Shown in pieces: positions 46,501 through 57,011 of a stretch of 64,000 nt of DNA. Origin of the DNA: Vitis vinifera (Eukaryota > Streptophyta > Magnoliopsida > Vitales > Vitaceae); NCBI RefSeq assembly GCF_030704535.1, contig NC_081823.1, forward strand, positions 2,822,501-2,886,500, given 5' to 3'. Below the pieces are notes generated by a model. The model was not told the origin of the DNA. It worked only from the letters and a program-made list of their open reading frames with translations, and ran no database searches. The position numbers and the translations under genes were made by a program. Each line of letters begins with the position of its first letter. The stretch's first letter is position 1.

Positions 46501-47030
46501 AAAATAAGTTCACAATACAAAATCTAGTAAAAGTATATTTGAATTATTTTTATTTATTTTTTAAAATGTGTAATTTAAAATAATTAAAAATAAAATATTA
46601 CAAATAAAAATTATTTTTAAATGATTTAAGTTCTCACACAAACTTTTATTTTAGAAAATATAACATAATTACTTTTGAATATTAATTATCTAGAATTTTC
46701 TTAAGAAACCTCCCCAGTAAGCTCTACCTACACAAGGCATTGAACTTCAAATCTTCATCATTGAAAGTGTATAAAAAAAATTTAAGTAAATGGATGAAAG
46801 TATATACAATGAGTCAAAGATATAAAAAATTAGGATAAGGGTTTGTGACATAAAAAAAAAGGCTAAAATACCCTTCTTTCTAGGAAAGAGACTTTTTTTT
46901 TTAATAGAATAAGGATTTAGACATAAAAAAATGAGACTAAAATATAGTCAAAGATACCCTTGTTTCTAGGAAAGAGACTATGGAAGAGAAGTAACATGCT
47001 AGAAATAAATTTTCCTGCTTAATTCATGAC
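43588..47030. repeat. AT-rich intergenic DNA with several small foldback repeats
   Basis: No gene. Small foldbacks of about 110-125 bases, starting like GCATTTGACA(G/A)TGATTTTAGGAAGTGTTT and ending like AACACTTCCTA..ATC..TGTCAAA, lie at 45271-45386, 45973-46085 and 46084-46210. Weaker relatives occur at 56025-56125 and 63689-63815. A second repeat type at 45550-45725 matches 20655-20830. A stretch at 44755-44960 (AAGTCTTC-rich) is locally less AT-rich but carries no recognisable coding sequence. Confidence 0.6.
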
Positions 47031-47246
47031 TTGATAGACTTTCATGGAGGAATCTCTAGAAGACTCTTAGTGATACATAGAATTACTGTCGCTCTAGCTT
47101 TACTCCATCTTTGCTTTCTGATCAGACTTGTTGAAAATTCAAATTTGACAGTTTTTTTTTTTTTTTTTATATTTCTTGTGGCTATCCACAGGGAGTCAGC
47201 TATATATCTTGAAATCTGCAGAGCTCTACTCACACAAGAAGGGAGA

Positions 47247-47272
47247 TTTCTTCTTCTTCTTCTTCTTCTTCC
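47247..47272 (+). repeat. (TTC)n microsatellite in the copy 3 leader
   Basis: About eight TTC units just before the start codon at 47284. Copies 2, 4 and 5 have related TCT/TTC-rich tracts in the same place, where they read as Ser-rich stretches. Confidence 0.9.
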
Positions 47273-47283
47273 TCTTGATCACC

Positions 47284-50082
47284 ATGGTTTTGGGTTTCTG
47301 TTCAACCACCCCTTTACAGGGGTGGGTTCAACCAGCATGGCTTCATGCCTTCTTGTTTTTAGTCCTCTCCACAGTCTTTTCTGCAACTTCAGTCTCTTCC
47401 TCTCCAACCCAACTCTCTTACGGGGACCACTGCGCTTCCATCGTACCGGAATCTCGCCCAACTCGACCGGAATTCACCACCTCAAGATTCACCGGCTTCA
47501 AGGTCGGTTACTTTACCGGTGGCACTGCAATTCTAGGCCAAAACTCGTCTCCTTACTCATCACAATCCTCAAAGTCTCTGTCGTTTCGAACCCGGAGCCT
47601 GTATGCAACCGAAACCGAAGGCGTGTTCAAGGTTGAAGGGCGTTTGGTCCTTGCAAGCGATCGTATGTACTATTTTGAGGGAGATTTGAGTCATGGCAGA
47701 CCGTCATTTCCCCAGCTACAAGGGTTCTGGTCAGAATCTTCTGGGGAGCTTTGCATGGTGGGGTTGGGTTCTGCCTACTCCAACGGAGGTAACTTGCTTC
47801 GTCTCTCTGCTGTTCTTAAGCTCAGCAATGTCAAAAACTCAAGTACCATTACTGATTTGGTGACTGGTACTTTGAAGAGCTTGAATTCCGCTCATGATTC
47901 AAACTATTTTGAACCAATTTCGATATTAATCTTTCCTGAAATGAATTACAAGTACACTTTGGCTTCATCTGGTACTGGGTGTCCTGGTGGGGCTGATGTT
48001 CCAGAGACTGCATCACTCAGCACAGACTCCATGAACAGTATCTGTTCCATACTCTCCATGGAACGGTTTGGATTGGAATATGCCCATGACTGCAACCCAT
48101 CTCAGAATTGCAGTCCTTTTGGTGGGGGTATTGGGTATTTGCCTCAATTCATATCCATTACAGAATTTCAATGTTCAGAGGATGAAGAAAGGCTACAAGT
48201 TATGGTAAAATTTCAGAACAGTAGCTATGATTATTACAGAACTTACAATCCCAGCACAACACTGATTGGGGAGGGATCATGGGATGTGAACAAGAATCAG
48301 CTCTGTCTCGTTGCTTGCCGAATCTTGAACGAGGGGGATTCTCTGGTTGATGCTCGTATCGGTGATTGTTCGATTAAATTAAGCCTGAGATTCCCCGCAA
48401 TCTTGTCCATCAGAAACAGAAGTACTGTTGTGGGGCAAATTTGGAGTGACAAAACTGTCAATGATCCCGGTTTCTTCAGTAAGATCATGTTCCAAAGCAT
48501 CAGGAATAGGATGCCGGGGATTCCAGGCTCGAAATATGAGTACACTGAAATTGAACGAGCAAGAAAGTTGTGCCTGAAAAAGAAGCCTGCTGAGAAAAAA
48601 GGGGTGGCATACCCTAATGGATACTCTTCTGATATGCAGCTTGACATGTCTGTTCGAAACTCAACCCATCTAATGGGATGGGCTTATTCAGAGCTCATAA
48701 CTTTGGGTGATAGGTTCTATGATCGATATGCCCAATCTATAGTCAGCCTTGAAGAATCTAGTGTTGCAGTGGCGACTTCCTCTGCCTCAACGCCGGAAAA
48801 CTCTTTTGAAACAAATGCCAGTGATAGCAGACCAATGAATGTGAGCTACAGGATAAGCTTAACACTGGAACCTGGTGTTAAATTCGGTGATATGATCATC
48901 AGTCCCTCTAACTTTTCAGGTATATACACACCAGTAGAAATTTCTGCTGAAGGGATTTATGATGCCAAAACAGGATTCCTGTGTATGGTGGGCTGTAGAA
49001 AGCTGAGCTCACCAGTAAAAACATCAAGCAATGACTCCATGGACTGTGAGATTCTTGTGAATCTTCAGTTTCCTCAATTAAATTCAAAGAATAGAGGTTA
49101 TATCAAGGGAAGCATTCAAAGCACAAGAGAAAAATCTGATCCTCTTTACTTTGAACATCTGGACTTGTCTGCAAACTCTTTCTTTGGAGCAAGACAATCG
49201 ATTTGGAGGATGGATTTTGAGATCATCATGGTTCTGATATCTCACACACTTTCATGTGTCTTTGTGGGACTGCAACTCTTTTATGTGAAAAAGCACTCTG
49301 AAGTGCTTCCTTCCATCTCACTAGTCATGCTTGTGGTTCTTACTTTGGGTTATATGATCCCTCTTGTACTGAACTTTGAAGCCTTATTTTTGGGGAGCCA
49401 TGATCAGCGAAATGCCTTGCTTGAGAGCGGTGGATGGATTAAAGCGAATGAGGTGATCGTGCGGATAGTTACAATGGTGGTTTTTCTGCTGCAATTCCGT
49501 CTTCTCCAGCTCACATGGGCAGCAAAATTGAAAGAGGGTCACCAAAAGGGCTCATGGGCTGCAGAGAAGAAGGTTCTCTATCTGGCTTTACCATCATATG
49601 TAGCTGGCTGCCTAATTGCCTTGTTTTTCAACAGGGGAAAGAATGAATATGGTGCTGCAGTTCAATCCTATTCCCTTCCAGATTACCAGCAACATTCCCT
49701 TTGGGGGGACTTGAGATCTTATGCTGGCTTGGTCCTAGACGGTTTCCTCTTCCCTCAAATCCTGCTCAACATGTTCACAAGCTCAACAGTGAAAGCTCTT
49801 TCCCATTCATTTTATGTTGGAACCACTTTTGTTCGACTGCTGCCACACACATATGATCTTTACAGGGCTCATAACAATGCTATCAGCTTTAATGGCTCAT
49901 ACATTTATGCGAATCCTGGTGCAGACTTTTACTCCACTGCTTGGGATGTCATCATCCCTTGTGGGGGTCTGCTGTTTTCTGCTATCATTTTCTTGCAGCA
50001 GCGGTTTGGTGGTCGTTGCATCCTCCCCAAAAGATTCAGGGAGTTGGAAGCATATGAGAAGATACCAGTGGTTAGCACTTAG
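47284..50082 (+). CDS. DUF2921 membrane protein, array copy 3 (intact)
   Basis: An intronless frame, 932 residues from ATG 47284, in a good context (accATGg). The open frame extends upstream without any ATG, so this start is firm. A signal peptide fits residues 1-40 (AFLFLVLSTVFSATSVSSS). The ectodomain (to about 640) has three related blocks centred on ELCMVGLGSA, QLCLVACRIL and FLCMVGCRKL, with many Cys and NxS/T sites. Membrane segments fall at about 646-667, 674-697, 723-745, 764-782, 814-832 and 889-907. The C-terminal tail after FLQQRFGGRCILPKR is only about 20 residues, with no RING domain. It is likely in the secretory pathway or at the cell surface (inferred). Copy 2 is its closest intact relative by eye. 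Function not known. Confidence 0.9.
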   Translation: MVLGFCSTTPLQGWVQPAWLHAFLFLVLSTVFSATSVSSSPTQLSYGDHCASIVPESRPTRPEFTTSRFTGFKVGYFTGGTAILGQNSSPYSSQSSKSLSFRTRSLYATETEGVFKVEGRLVLASDRMYYFEGDLSHGRPSFPQLQGFWSESSGELCMVGLGSAYSNGGNLLRLSAVLKLSNVKNSSTITDLVTGTLKSLNSAHDSNYFEPISILIFPEMNYKYTLASSGTGCPGGADVPETASLSTDSMNSICSILSMERFGLEYAHDCNPSQNCSPFGGGIGYLPQFISITEFQCSEDEERLQVMVKFQNSSYDYYRTYNPSTTLIGEGSWDVNKNQLCLVACRILNEGDSLVDARIGDCSIKLSLRFPAILSIRNRSTVVGQIWSDKTVNDPGFFSKIMFQSIRNRMPGIPGSKYEYTEIERARKLCLKKKPAEKKGVAYPNGYSSDMQLDMSVRNSTHLMGWAYSELITLGDRFYDRYAQSIVSLEESSVAVATSSASTPENSFETNASDSRPMNVSYRISLTLEPGVKFGDMIISPSNFSGIYTPVEISAEGIYDAKTGFLCMVGCRKLSSPVKTSSNDSMDCEILVNLQFPQLNSKNRGYIKGSIQSTREKSDPLYFEHLDLSANSFFGARQSIWRMDFEIIMVLISHTLSCVFVGLQLFYVKKHSEVLPSISLVMLVVLTLGYMIPLVLNFEALFLGSHDQRNALLESGGWIKANEVIVRIVTMVVFLLQFRLLQLTWAAKLKEGHQKGSWAAEKKVLYLALPSYVAGCLIALFFNRGKNEYGAAVQSYSLPDYQQHSLWGDLRSYAGLVLDGFLFPQILLNMFTSSTVKALSHSFYVGTTFVRLLPHTYDLYRAHNNAISFNGSYIYANPGADFYSTAWDVIIPCGGLLFSAIIFLQQRFGGRCILPKRFRELEAYEKIPVVST

Positions 50083-51032
50083 CAGTGAGAGTAATAGCTA
50101 AAGGAATCTAGAACTTCAACTCTGTGTTAAATTCTGTTGTTTTATCACTGGAATTGAGTGATTCTGTGTTTCGTTTCTTCTGTATTTTCTGCTTGTAAGA
50201 GAAGTTGTGTTTTCTGAACCATCCTTTGAATGCTCCCTTTGTTCTGTGACTTTATCCCTCTCATTTACTCTCCATTCTCTATATGATTATCTTGATTATT
50301 CGCTTCAGCTTCTACAACTGTCTACCTTAAAGACCAATCTAACTGCTGGTTCTTAACTTTCTGGACACCCCAATAGTACATTTATGTCCAAGTTTTGTAT
50401 GCAAAATCATTCTCAACCTCGCCCTCTAGGTCAATCGAATTTAAGGCTTTTATCAATCTCTTGCTCACCAATATGGTCCAAGATTTGGATAATTTGCTTA
50501 TGTTTCAAAGATTAAATTCAAGAGGATTCCTTCAAAGCAATAGTCTTTTGGTAAAAAGGTCAGTGTGCTCTTTTTTATTGAAGCTCTTCAGGTGGGAGAA
50601 GACTTCTATAAGATAAGACGGATCTTGATAAGTTTCCCTTGTATAAATAAAAGATACAAGAATTAAAAAATATTGGGCAACAATCCTGAATTACTTTGAT
50701 ACTGATTTGATTCTGGTAAAATAATCTGTCTTCTTTCTTTATAGCATTAACATATATAGACTGTTATTGAATCTATGAAGGGTTGAATCAAATGCATTTG
50801 ACTTCTTCAAATTTCTAGTATAATGAAAATATTGAAGAATAGAAGTCAATGAAGATGAATCAGGGGATGATAACTTTGTACAAAATGATCCTTCCTCTGT
50901 GAATTGCTTCTCTCCCTTTTGCTATTCTGCAAAATCAAGAGTACCCTTGTGTTCTGTTTGATTGAAGAAATGTCTTGAGAATCAATTTTGCTATTTCTAG
51001 ATTCACACCGAGTCTGAGCTATACATTGATGG
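50083..51032. other. Intergenic between copies 3 and 4; no gene
   Basis: The first about 350 bases are the duplicated 3' flank. TGTATGCAAAATCATTCTCA at 50397 matches 60115, downstream of copy 5. The remainder is AT-rich with no recognised element. The leader of copy 4 must lie near its end. Confidence 0.55.
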
Positions 51033-54000
51033 ATGATCAGATCCTATAGCCCAACAATGGTGATTGGATCATCCTCTTTTTCGTCTTCTCCTTCCTGGAA
51101 TAGATCTGTGAATATTCTTGTGAATTCTTGCAGAACCACCTCTTCACAGAGGTGGTACCAACTATCAAGGCTTCATTCCATCTTCTTTTTAGTCTTCTTT
51201 ATTGTCTATGTGCTCTCTATCACTTCCTCTGCAGCTCAAATCTCCTACAGTGATCAGTGCTCTTCCGTTGTCCCAGAATTGCCCCCAACCATACAGGAGT
51301 TCATCACCTTACCATTTTCTCGCATACCAAATGGCTACTGTATTGGAGGTGATAGAATTATAAACCAGGATCCATATCACTACTCTGCAAACTTCTCTAA
51401 AGTAATAACATTTGAGACCCGAAATATATATAGAACTGAGGTAGAAAGTGTGTTCAAGGTTGAGGGGATTTTGAACCTCCTAAGCAGGAACATGTACTAT
51501 TCTGGGGGAGATTCAGGAGATGGACGATCATCCAATTTCCAGGCCATCCCTCCAAGCTCCTGGGTTGGTTCTGTGAGCTTTGGCCTAGAAGGGTTCTGGT
51601 CGAAATCTTCTGGCAAGCTTTGCATGGTGGGATCAGGTTCTGCATACTCCAGTGAAGGTAAGTTGCTTAATCTTGCTGCTATCCTTAAGCTCAGTAATGT
51701 AAAAAATTCTAGTACTGTTACCGATTTGTTCAGTGGTACTCTGGAGAGCTTGGATTTGACCGGTGATTCCAATTATTTTGAACCAATTTCCATATTGGTA
51801 TTTCCTCAAATGAACTATGATTACACTTCGATTTCCGAAGAGAGTGGTACTGGGTGTCCTGGAGAGACTAATGTTCCGGAGGGTTCATCACTTAGTGCAG
51901 GGTCAATTTGGAAGATCTATTCAATACTCTCAACGCCAAGCAATTGGCTTGAGTTGGAGTATGACCATGACTGCAATTCTTTACAGAATTGCACTCCCTT
52001 TGGTGGGGCGATTCAATATTTGCCCCGTATCATAGCCACAAAAGGAATTAAGTGTTCAGGGGCTAAACAACAGTTGCAACTTCTGATAAAATTTCAGAAC
52101 GTTGGAAAACTTGAGTATTACCGACCTTTTAATCCAAGCACCACATTGGTTGGAGAGGGACGGTGGGATGACAAGAGGAATAGGCTATGTGTCGTTGCTT
52201 GCCGAATCTTGAACACTACGGATTCTCTGGCTAATGCTCGGGTTGGGGATTGTTCAATCAGGTTGAGTTTGAGATTCCCTGCAACCTGGACAATCAGAAA
52301 CAGAAGTAGCATGGTGGGACAGATTTGGAGCAACAGAACGGTGAATGATTCAGAGTACTTCAGTAGGATCATGTTTCAAAGTCCCCAGAATATTATAGAG
52401 GTTCCAGGCTTGAAATATGAATATACTGAGATTGACAGAGCAGGAAAATCATGCCAAGAAAAGATGCCTGTTGGAAACAAGGGGACAGCATACCCAGAAG
52501 CGAATTCTTTTGATATGCAATTCGACATGTCGGTTAAAAGCTCTACAGAGATAATTGCATGGGGTTCCTCAGCCCCCCTCTTTGTGGGTGAAATTTTTTA
52601 TGACCCTTTGGTTAGCTTTGAACCATTCTCCCTATCAAGCTCAATGCAAGAAAATTCTGCAGTTGAATCACACAGCAGACGGATTGGTCCAGAGAATATT
52701 AGCTACAAGATGAGCTTCAAATTGAAACCTGGGCCTGAATCTGATGGTATCATCAATCCATTTAGTTCTTCTTCTTCAGGTATGTATCTGCAAGTAGAGA
52801 TTTCTGCTGAGGGGATTTATGAGGCTAAAACAGGATTTCTGTGTATGGTAGGCTGCAGAAAGCTGAGGTCAGAGATTCAGATATTGACAAACGACTCCAT
52901 GGATTGTGAGATTCTTCTGAGCCTCCTCTTCTCTCCATTGAACTCCAGGAATGGAAGTTACATCAAGGGAAGTATCGAAAGCACACGACATGAATCTGAT
53001 CCTCTTCACTTCCCAAGTCTGGCCTTGTCTGTGGGATCCTCCCTAAAAAATGCCACGTGACTCTCTCTCCCTTGCACACGCAGACGGTCCCCCTTGCGAC
53101 GCGCGGCATAGCTCATTCTACCCGGGGCGGAATTCTGTCCGGTCGACGTTCCACCTTCTCCGGATATCTCACATCCGGTGCCTGACGCCGGATGGGAGAG
53201 GAGGGCGATTCAACTTCCCCTGTCAGACATGTCCGGATACTCTGATAGCGCTTACTCGAAGAACATCCGCAGCCGACATTTCAAATTCCCCGGACAACTT
53301 GGCTCGTCAGACACTCGCGATTTGCCTGATCCATTTCTGCCCACAATCAAAAAGCAAACTCCGATAATACTGACGACCAAGTCTCCTGAACTATCACTCA
53401 TATTTAATGCAAGATACACTCGACAAGATATTCCCAAATCTTATCAGAGTGCTTGACACATTCCCGATATTTAAAGTCATAAATTGAAGTGACAGTCGCC
53501 ACCTGGCACCAGAAATGTCATGATTGCTTTGCCACCCTATGAGCCGCAATCATGACGATGGGACCCGCTAGCATAGCGGGGCCATACTTTCTGACTCATA
53601 TATAAACTCTAAGGAGACTCTCAGGAAGGTAAGCATCCTTGACAAAAATCACGGAGCAACACTCCCAAAGGAAAACTCTATTTTCCAACAACTTCCAAAA
53701 GACTAACTTAATCATCGGAGGGTGTGTCCGGACAACCCATCCGGACATCTTTTTTGCAGGAGGAAGGAGGAATCACTACTACGCGTTGATCGAGATTCCG
53801 TTGCTGGTGACTACTATTGTAGCAGGGGAATTTTGCCATCAACATTGTCTTCAGCTGCTTTCACTGTGGTGGAAGCCAGAAAGTCCATTTGGAGGATGAC
53901 TATGGAGATCACCATGGTTCTAATGTCTAACACCCTTACCTTTTTCTTTGTGAGCCTGCAACTCTTTCATGTGAAAAAGCAGCCCAATCTTCTGCCTTCC

Positions 54001-54735
54001 ATCTCACTGATCATGCTTGGAATTCTTGGTCTCGGGTATTTGATCCCTCTTGCACTAGACTTCAATGCCATACTCCTCGGAAGCCATAGTCATGAGAGGA
54101 TTGCGCTCGGAAGGGGCGGATGGCTTAAAGTGAACAATGTGTTTGTGAGGGTAGTGACTCTGGTAGTTTTCCTGCTCCAATGCCGGCTTCTCCTGCTCGC
54201 ATGGTCAGCTAGATTAGGCCATGGAGACCAAAAGAGGTTGTGGGCTGCTGAGAGGAATGGTCTGTATGTGTCTTTGCCATTATATGTAGCTGGGTTCTTA
54301 ATCATTTGGTTGCTAAATTACCAGCAACATTCCCTTTGGTGGGGCTTGGGATCTTATGCTGGGTTGGTGGTTGATGGCTTCCTTTTCCCTCAGATTCTGT
54401 TCAATGTGTTCATGAACTCAGGAGATCAACAAGTTCTTTCTCAGTCTTTTTATATGGGAACCACTTTAATCAGGCTGCTCCCTCATGCCTATGACCTTTA
54501 CAGGGCTCAGAACTATGCTCAGGGCTTTGATGGGTCATACATATATGCAAATCCTGGCGGAGACTTTTACTCAACAGCTTGGGATGTCATCATTCCTTGT
54601 GCGGGTCTGCTGTTTTCTGCTATCATTTTCTTGCAGCAGCGGTTTGGTGGTGGTTGTATCATTTCCAAGAGATTCAGGGAGTCGGAAGCTGCATATAAGA
54701 TGATACCAGTGGTTACTGGTGAGATAGCCATGTGA
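51033..54735 (+). pseudogene. DUF2921 array copy 4, split by a solo LTR
   Basis: The first part (ATG 51033, or ATG 51057 by comparison with its neighbours) encodes a signal peptide and a complete ectodomain with LCMVGSGSAYS, LCVVACRILN and LCMVGCRKLRS. The frame then runs into the LTR at 53030 and stops at 53060 after nine LTR-encoded residues. The second part resumes at 53850 and encodes the whole membrane block to the TGA ending at 54735. Leaving out the LTR and one target repeat (820 bases) puts both halves in the same frame, and I see no other stop or shift, so the insertion is the only break. It could still make a 675-residue protein without membrane anchors. Confidence 0.92.
53030..53844 (+). 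mobile_element. Solo LTR (815 bp), probably Ty3/gypsy
   Basis: The insert begins TGTGGGATCC and ends GCCATCAACA, the TG...CA ends of an LTR. An exact 5-base target duplication TTGTC flanks it (53025-53029 and 53845-53849). There is a TATA box TATATAAA at 53599-53606 and the 3' part has ACTTAATCATCGGAGGGTG, a phrase common to plant gypsy LTR ends. Short TCCGGA(C/T) words recur at least five times. There is no internal coding region and no second LTR, so it is a solo LTR left by recombination between two LTRs. Much GC-richer than its surroundings. Confidence 0.93.
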
Positions 54736-55002
54736 CATGAATTTAGATTGCTTTTGCGGTGCTTATATTTGAAATGTTTTTATCGACGGTATTTTTTCTA
54801 AAAATATTTTTAAAAGAATAATCTAAAATGCTTATTTAGGATTTACGAGAAGTGATCTCTAAATTTCATCAAATAACTAATTTTTCATAAAAATAATTTT
54901 TATGTTAAAAATGCTTTCTAAAAATAATAAAATGAATGAAAACCAAATCAAATCTCATTCTCATTAAAATTTTGATTGATATATATTGTGATTCATCGAT
55001 CT
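54736..55002. other. 3' flank of copy 4; no gene
   Basis: AT-rich. 54768-54860 weakly matches the dispersed repeat seen at 20655 and 45550. The usual 3' flank shared by copies 1, 2, 3 and 5 is not evident here. Confidence 0.45.
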
Positions 55003-55251
55003 ATTCCCATTCTCAATCCCCAAGTACCAAGGGCACCCTGTTTCTCCATCGGAAAATGGAAGCAATTGGATTCCAACACTATTGTACATTTGTATCGGTG
55101 CCAAATTAATCCATTCCCATTCTCAATCCCCAAGTACCAAAGGCACCCCGTTTCTTCATCAGAAAATGGAAGCAATTGGATTCCAACACTGTTGTACATT
55201 TGTATCGGTGCAATTGGATTCCAACACTGTTGTACATTTGTATCGGTGCCA
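55003..55251. repeat. Tandem repeat, 110-bp period, 2.4 copies
   Basis: ATTCCCATTCTCAATCCCCA starts copy 1 (55003) and copy 2 (55113). Both contain AAGCAATTGGATTCCAACAC and TTGTACATTTGTATCGGTG. A partial third copy of only the last about 40 bases lies at 55211-55251. Not coding. Confidence 0.9.
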
Positions 55252-55292
55252 AAGCGACCTAATTTTTGGTTTTGGTGTCAAAGTGACCCAGA

Positions 55293-55533
55293 GTGGCCTC
55301 CCCAGGATTCGAACTCAAAACGAAGGTCCTTGTTGTTTCCCTCCTGGCAGGCTGGCACCATCTGAGCAAGTAGACCACTTTGGGTTTGCTTAGATGGTAC
55401 CGGGAGGAAAACAACAAAGACCTTGGTCTTGAATTCGAATCCTAGGAAGACCACTCTAGGTTTGCTCAGATGATACCAGAAGGGAAACAATAAGGACTTT
55501 AGTCTTGAATTCGAATCCTGGGGAGGCCACTTT
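55293..55533. mobile_element. Cluster of three tRNA-like SINE-type copies
   Basis: One minus copy (about 55293-55376) and two plus copies in tandem (about 55375-55455 and 55456-55533). Each has a GGTTTGCTCAGATGGTACC-like word resembling a Pol III A box, and 50 bases on GAATTCGAATCCTGGGGAGG, resembling a B box (GGTTCGAATCC). They are not functional tRNA genes: no cloverleaf can be drawn. Similar boxes appear in the foldback at 32176-32602. The head-to-head arrangement makes a hairpin. Confidence 0.65.
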
Positions 55534-56885
55534 GAATCGCTTTGGCACTAGAGCAAAAAATTGGGTCACTTTGGCAGAATATGATGAAGATGGTCAACTG
55601 CACACAATGTGAAAAGCATATCGACAAGTTGCGATGAATATCCAAAGAATTGGAAAAATGGGAAGGGGGTGTGGGGGAAGCACTTAGGAAACTAATCCAA
55701 AGTTGACCATATTTCTTTGGTTGCCCACCCCATTCGGTACATTAAAAAAATGTACAATGTTGGATTTAACTTAGTGGACATGCAGAATCTCACAGGATAG
55801 GCCTAAGATTACAACTGAAGCACAAATGTCTGAATTACACACAGATACTTATTTCTCTTCATCAATCAAGTGCTCCTTCCACTTGAGATGAGGATGACTT
55901 GTGGTGGCGAGTCTTGGAAGAACTTTGGGTGTTGTTTTGCCTAATCACCCCATTACTTTAATAGTGCCTTGCACAAGTGTTTTTTTTAAAAGTATTTTTA
56001 GGTAATCACTTAGAATACATTTGAAAATGATTTTTTTTAATAAAATTAATATTTTTAACACTTAAATAATAAAAAATTTCAAATGTTATAAATATTAAAA
56101 ACATTTTCTAAAATCTCTATAAAACAGGTTATTATTAGGTAAAAGTGATTTTTCAAATTTTTAGAAATATTTTCTAAATTTTATTAAATATCTTATTTTT
56201 ATTAAACAATATTTTTTAAGGATAAGAATTTTTTTTTTATTAAAAGAATTTCAATATCTTTTGATGATAAGTTGATTGTATGAACATCCCCCAAGTTTTT
56301 ATTGTAGCCTTTAATCCCTGTTTGGATTTATTTTTTAGAATAAAAGAATTTTTTTTAAAGTTTAATAAAAACTTTTATCTATTTTTATTTAATAAAACTT
56401 TTACAATATTGTCATCATCCTTTAAAAATTATAATTTCGAATTCAACTTTAACTTACGATAAAACAAAAAAAAAAAACACTTGAGATGAGACAAATGTGC
56501 CATTAAGAAAAGTACTCTTAGAGGTGGGCATGACATCTATGATCAGATCATATTGTATTAGTAGAACAGGACGTGGGAATGTGATTTGATTCCCATTACA
56601 CAATTTTTCTTCTTGCCACATGGGCATTGACAATAGAATATGGACCTCCACTCTCTTGGAACCACCCTCAAAATGAAATTTAATAAACCTCTAATGGCTT
56701 ACATTTCATGTAAATGAAGCAAAAATCGCAAGTATTTTATCTAAAGGATATATGATGAAATTAAAAAAAAAAAAAAAGTCCAAGATTATCAACTAACCTT
56801 AATCACTAGAAAAAATCAATCCTTATCAAAGATGATATTTTCCTGGAAAATTTATACTTGGGTTTCATTGGAGAAGCTGTAACAA
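55534..56885. other. Intergenic between copies 4 and 5; no gene
   Basis: AT-rich. A small foldback-type repeat of the 45271 family lies around 56025-56125. Short runs of A or T occur at 56229, 56465 and 56762. No recognisable gene; the leader of copy 5 is at the right edge. Confidence 0.5.
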
Positions 56886-57011
56886 ATGTGTTGGAAGGCC
56901 AAATTTTTTAGGTATAGACTTGGAGAGAGTCAAAGCTATATATTGACAGACTTAACAAGTCAGAGGTCGTCGTCATCTTCATCATCTTCTTCTTCTTCCT
57001 TGAGGAGATCC

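Noticed and set aside
47176-47283. Copy 3 starting at 47176 with a poly-Phe stretch
   Set aside because: The codon is TTG and the stretch is a TTC microsatellite. The only ATG is at 47284.
47031-47636. 201-codon open frame overlapping the start of copy 3
   Set aside because: It is an out-of-frame shadow of the DUF2921 gene with no family resemblance.
22022-54735. A functional operon-like link between the E2 gene and the DUF2921 array
   Set aside because: They are separated by kilobases, have separate promoters, and plants rarely cluster such genes; proximity alone is not evidence.
55388-55460. tRNA genes suggested by A- and B-box-like words
   Set aside because: No cloverleaf or acceptor stem can be formed; the units occur as three variants, like SINEs.
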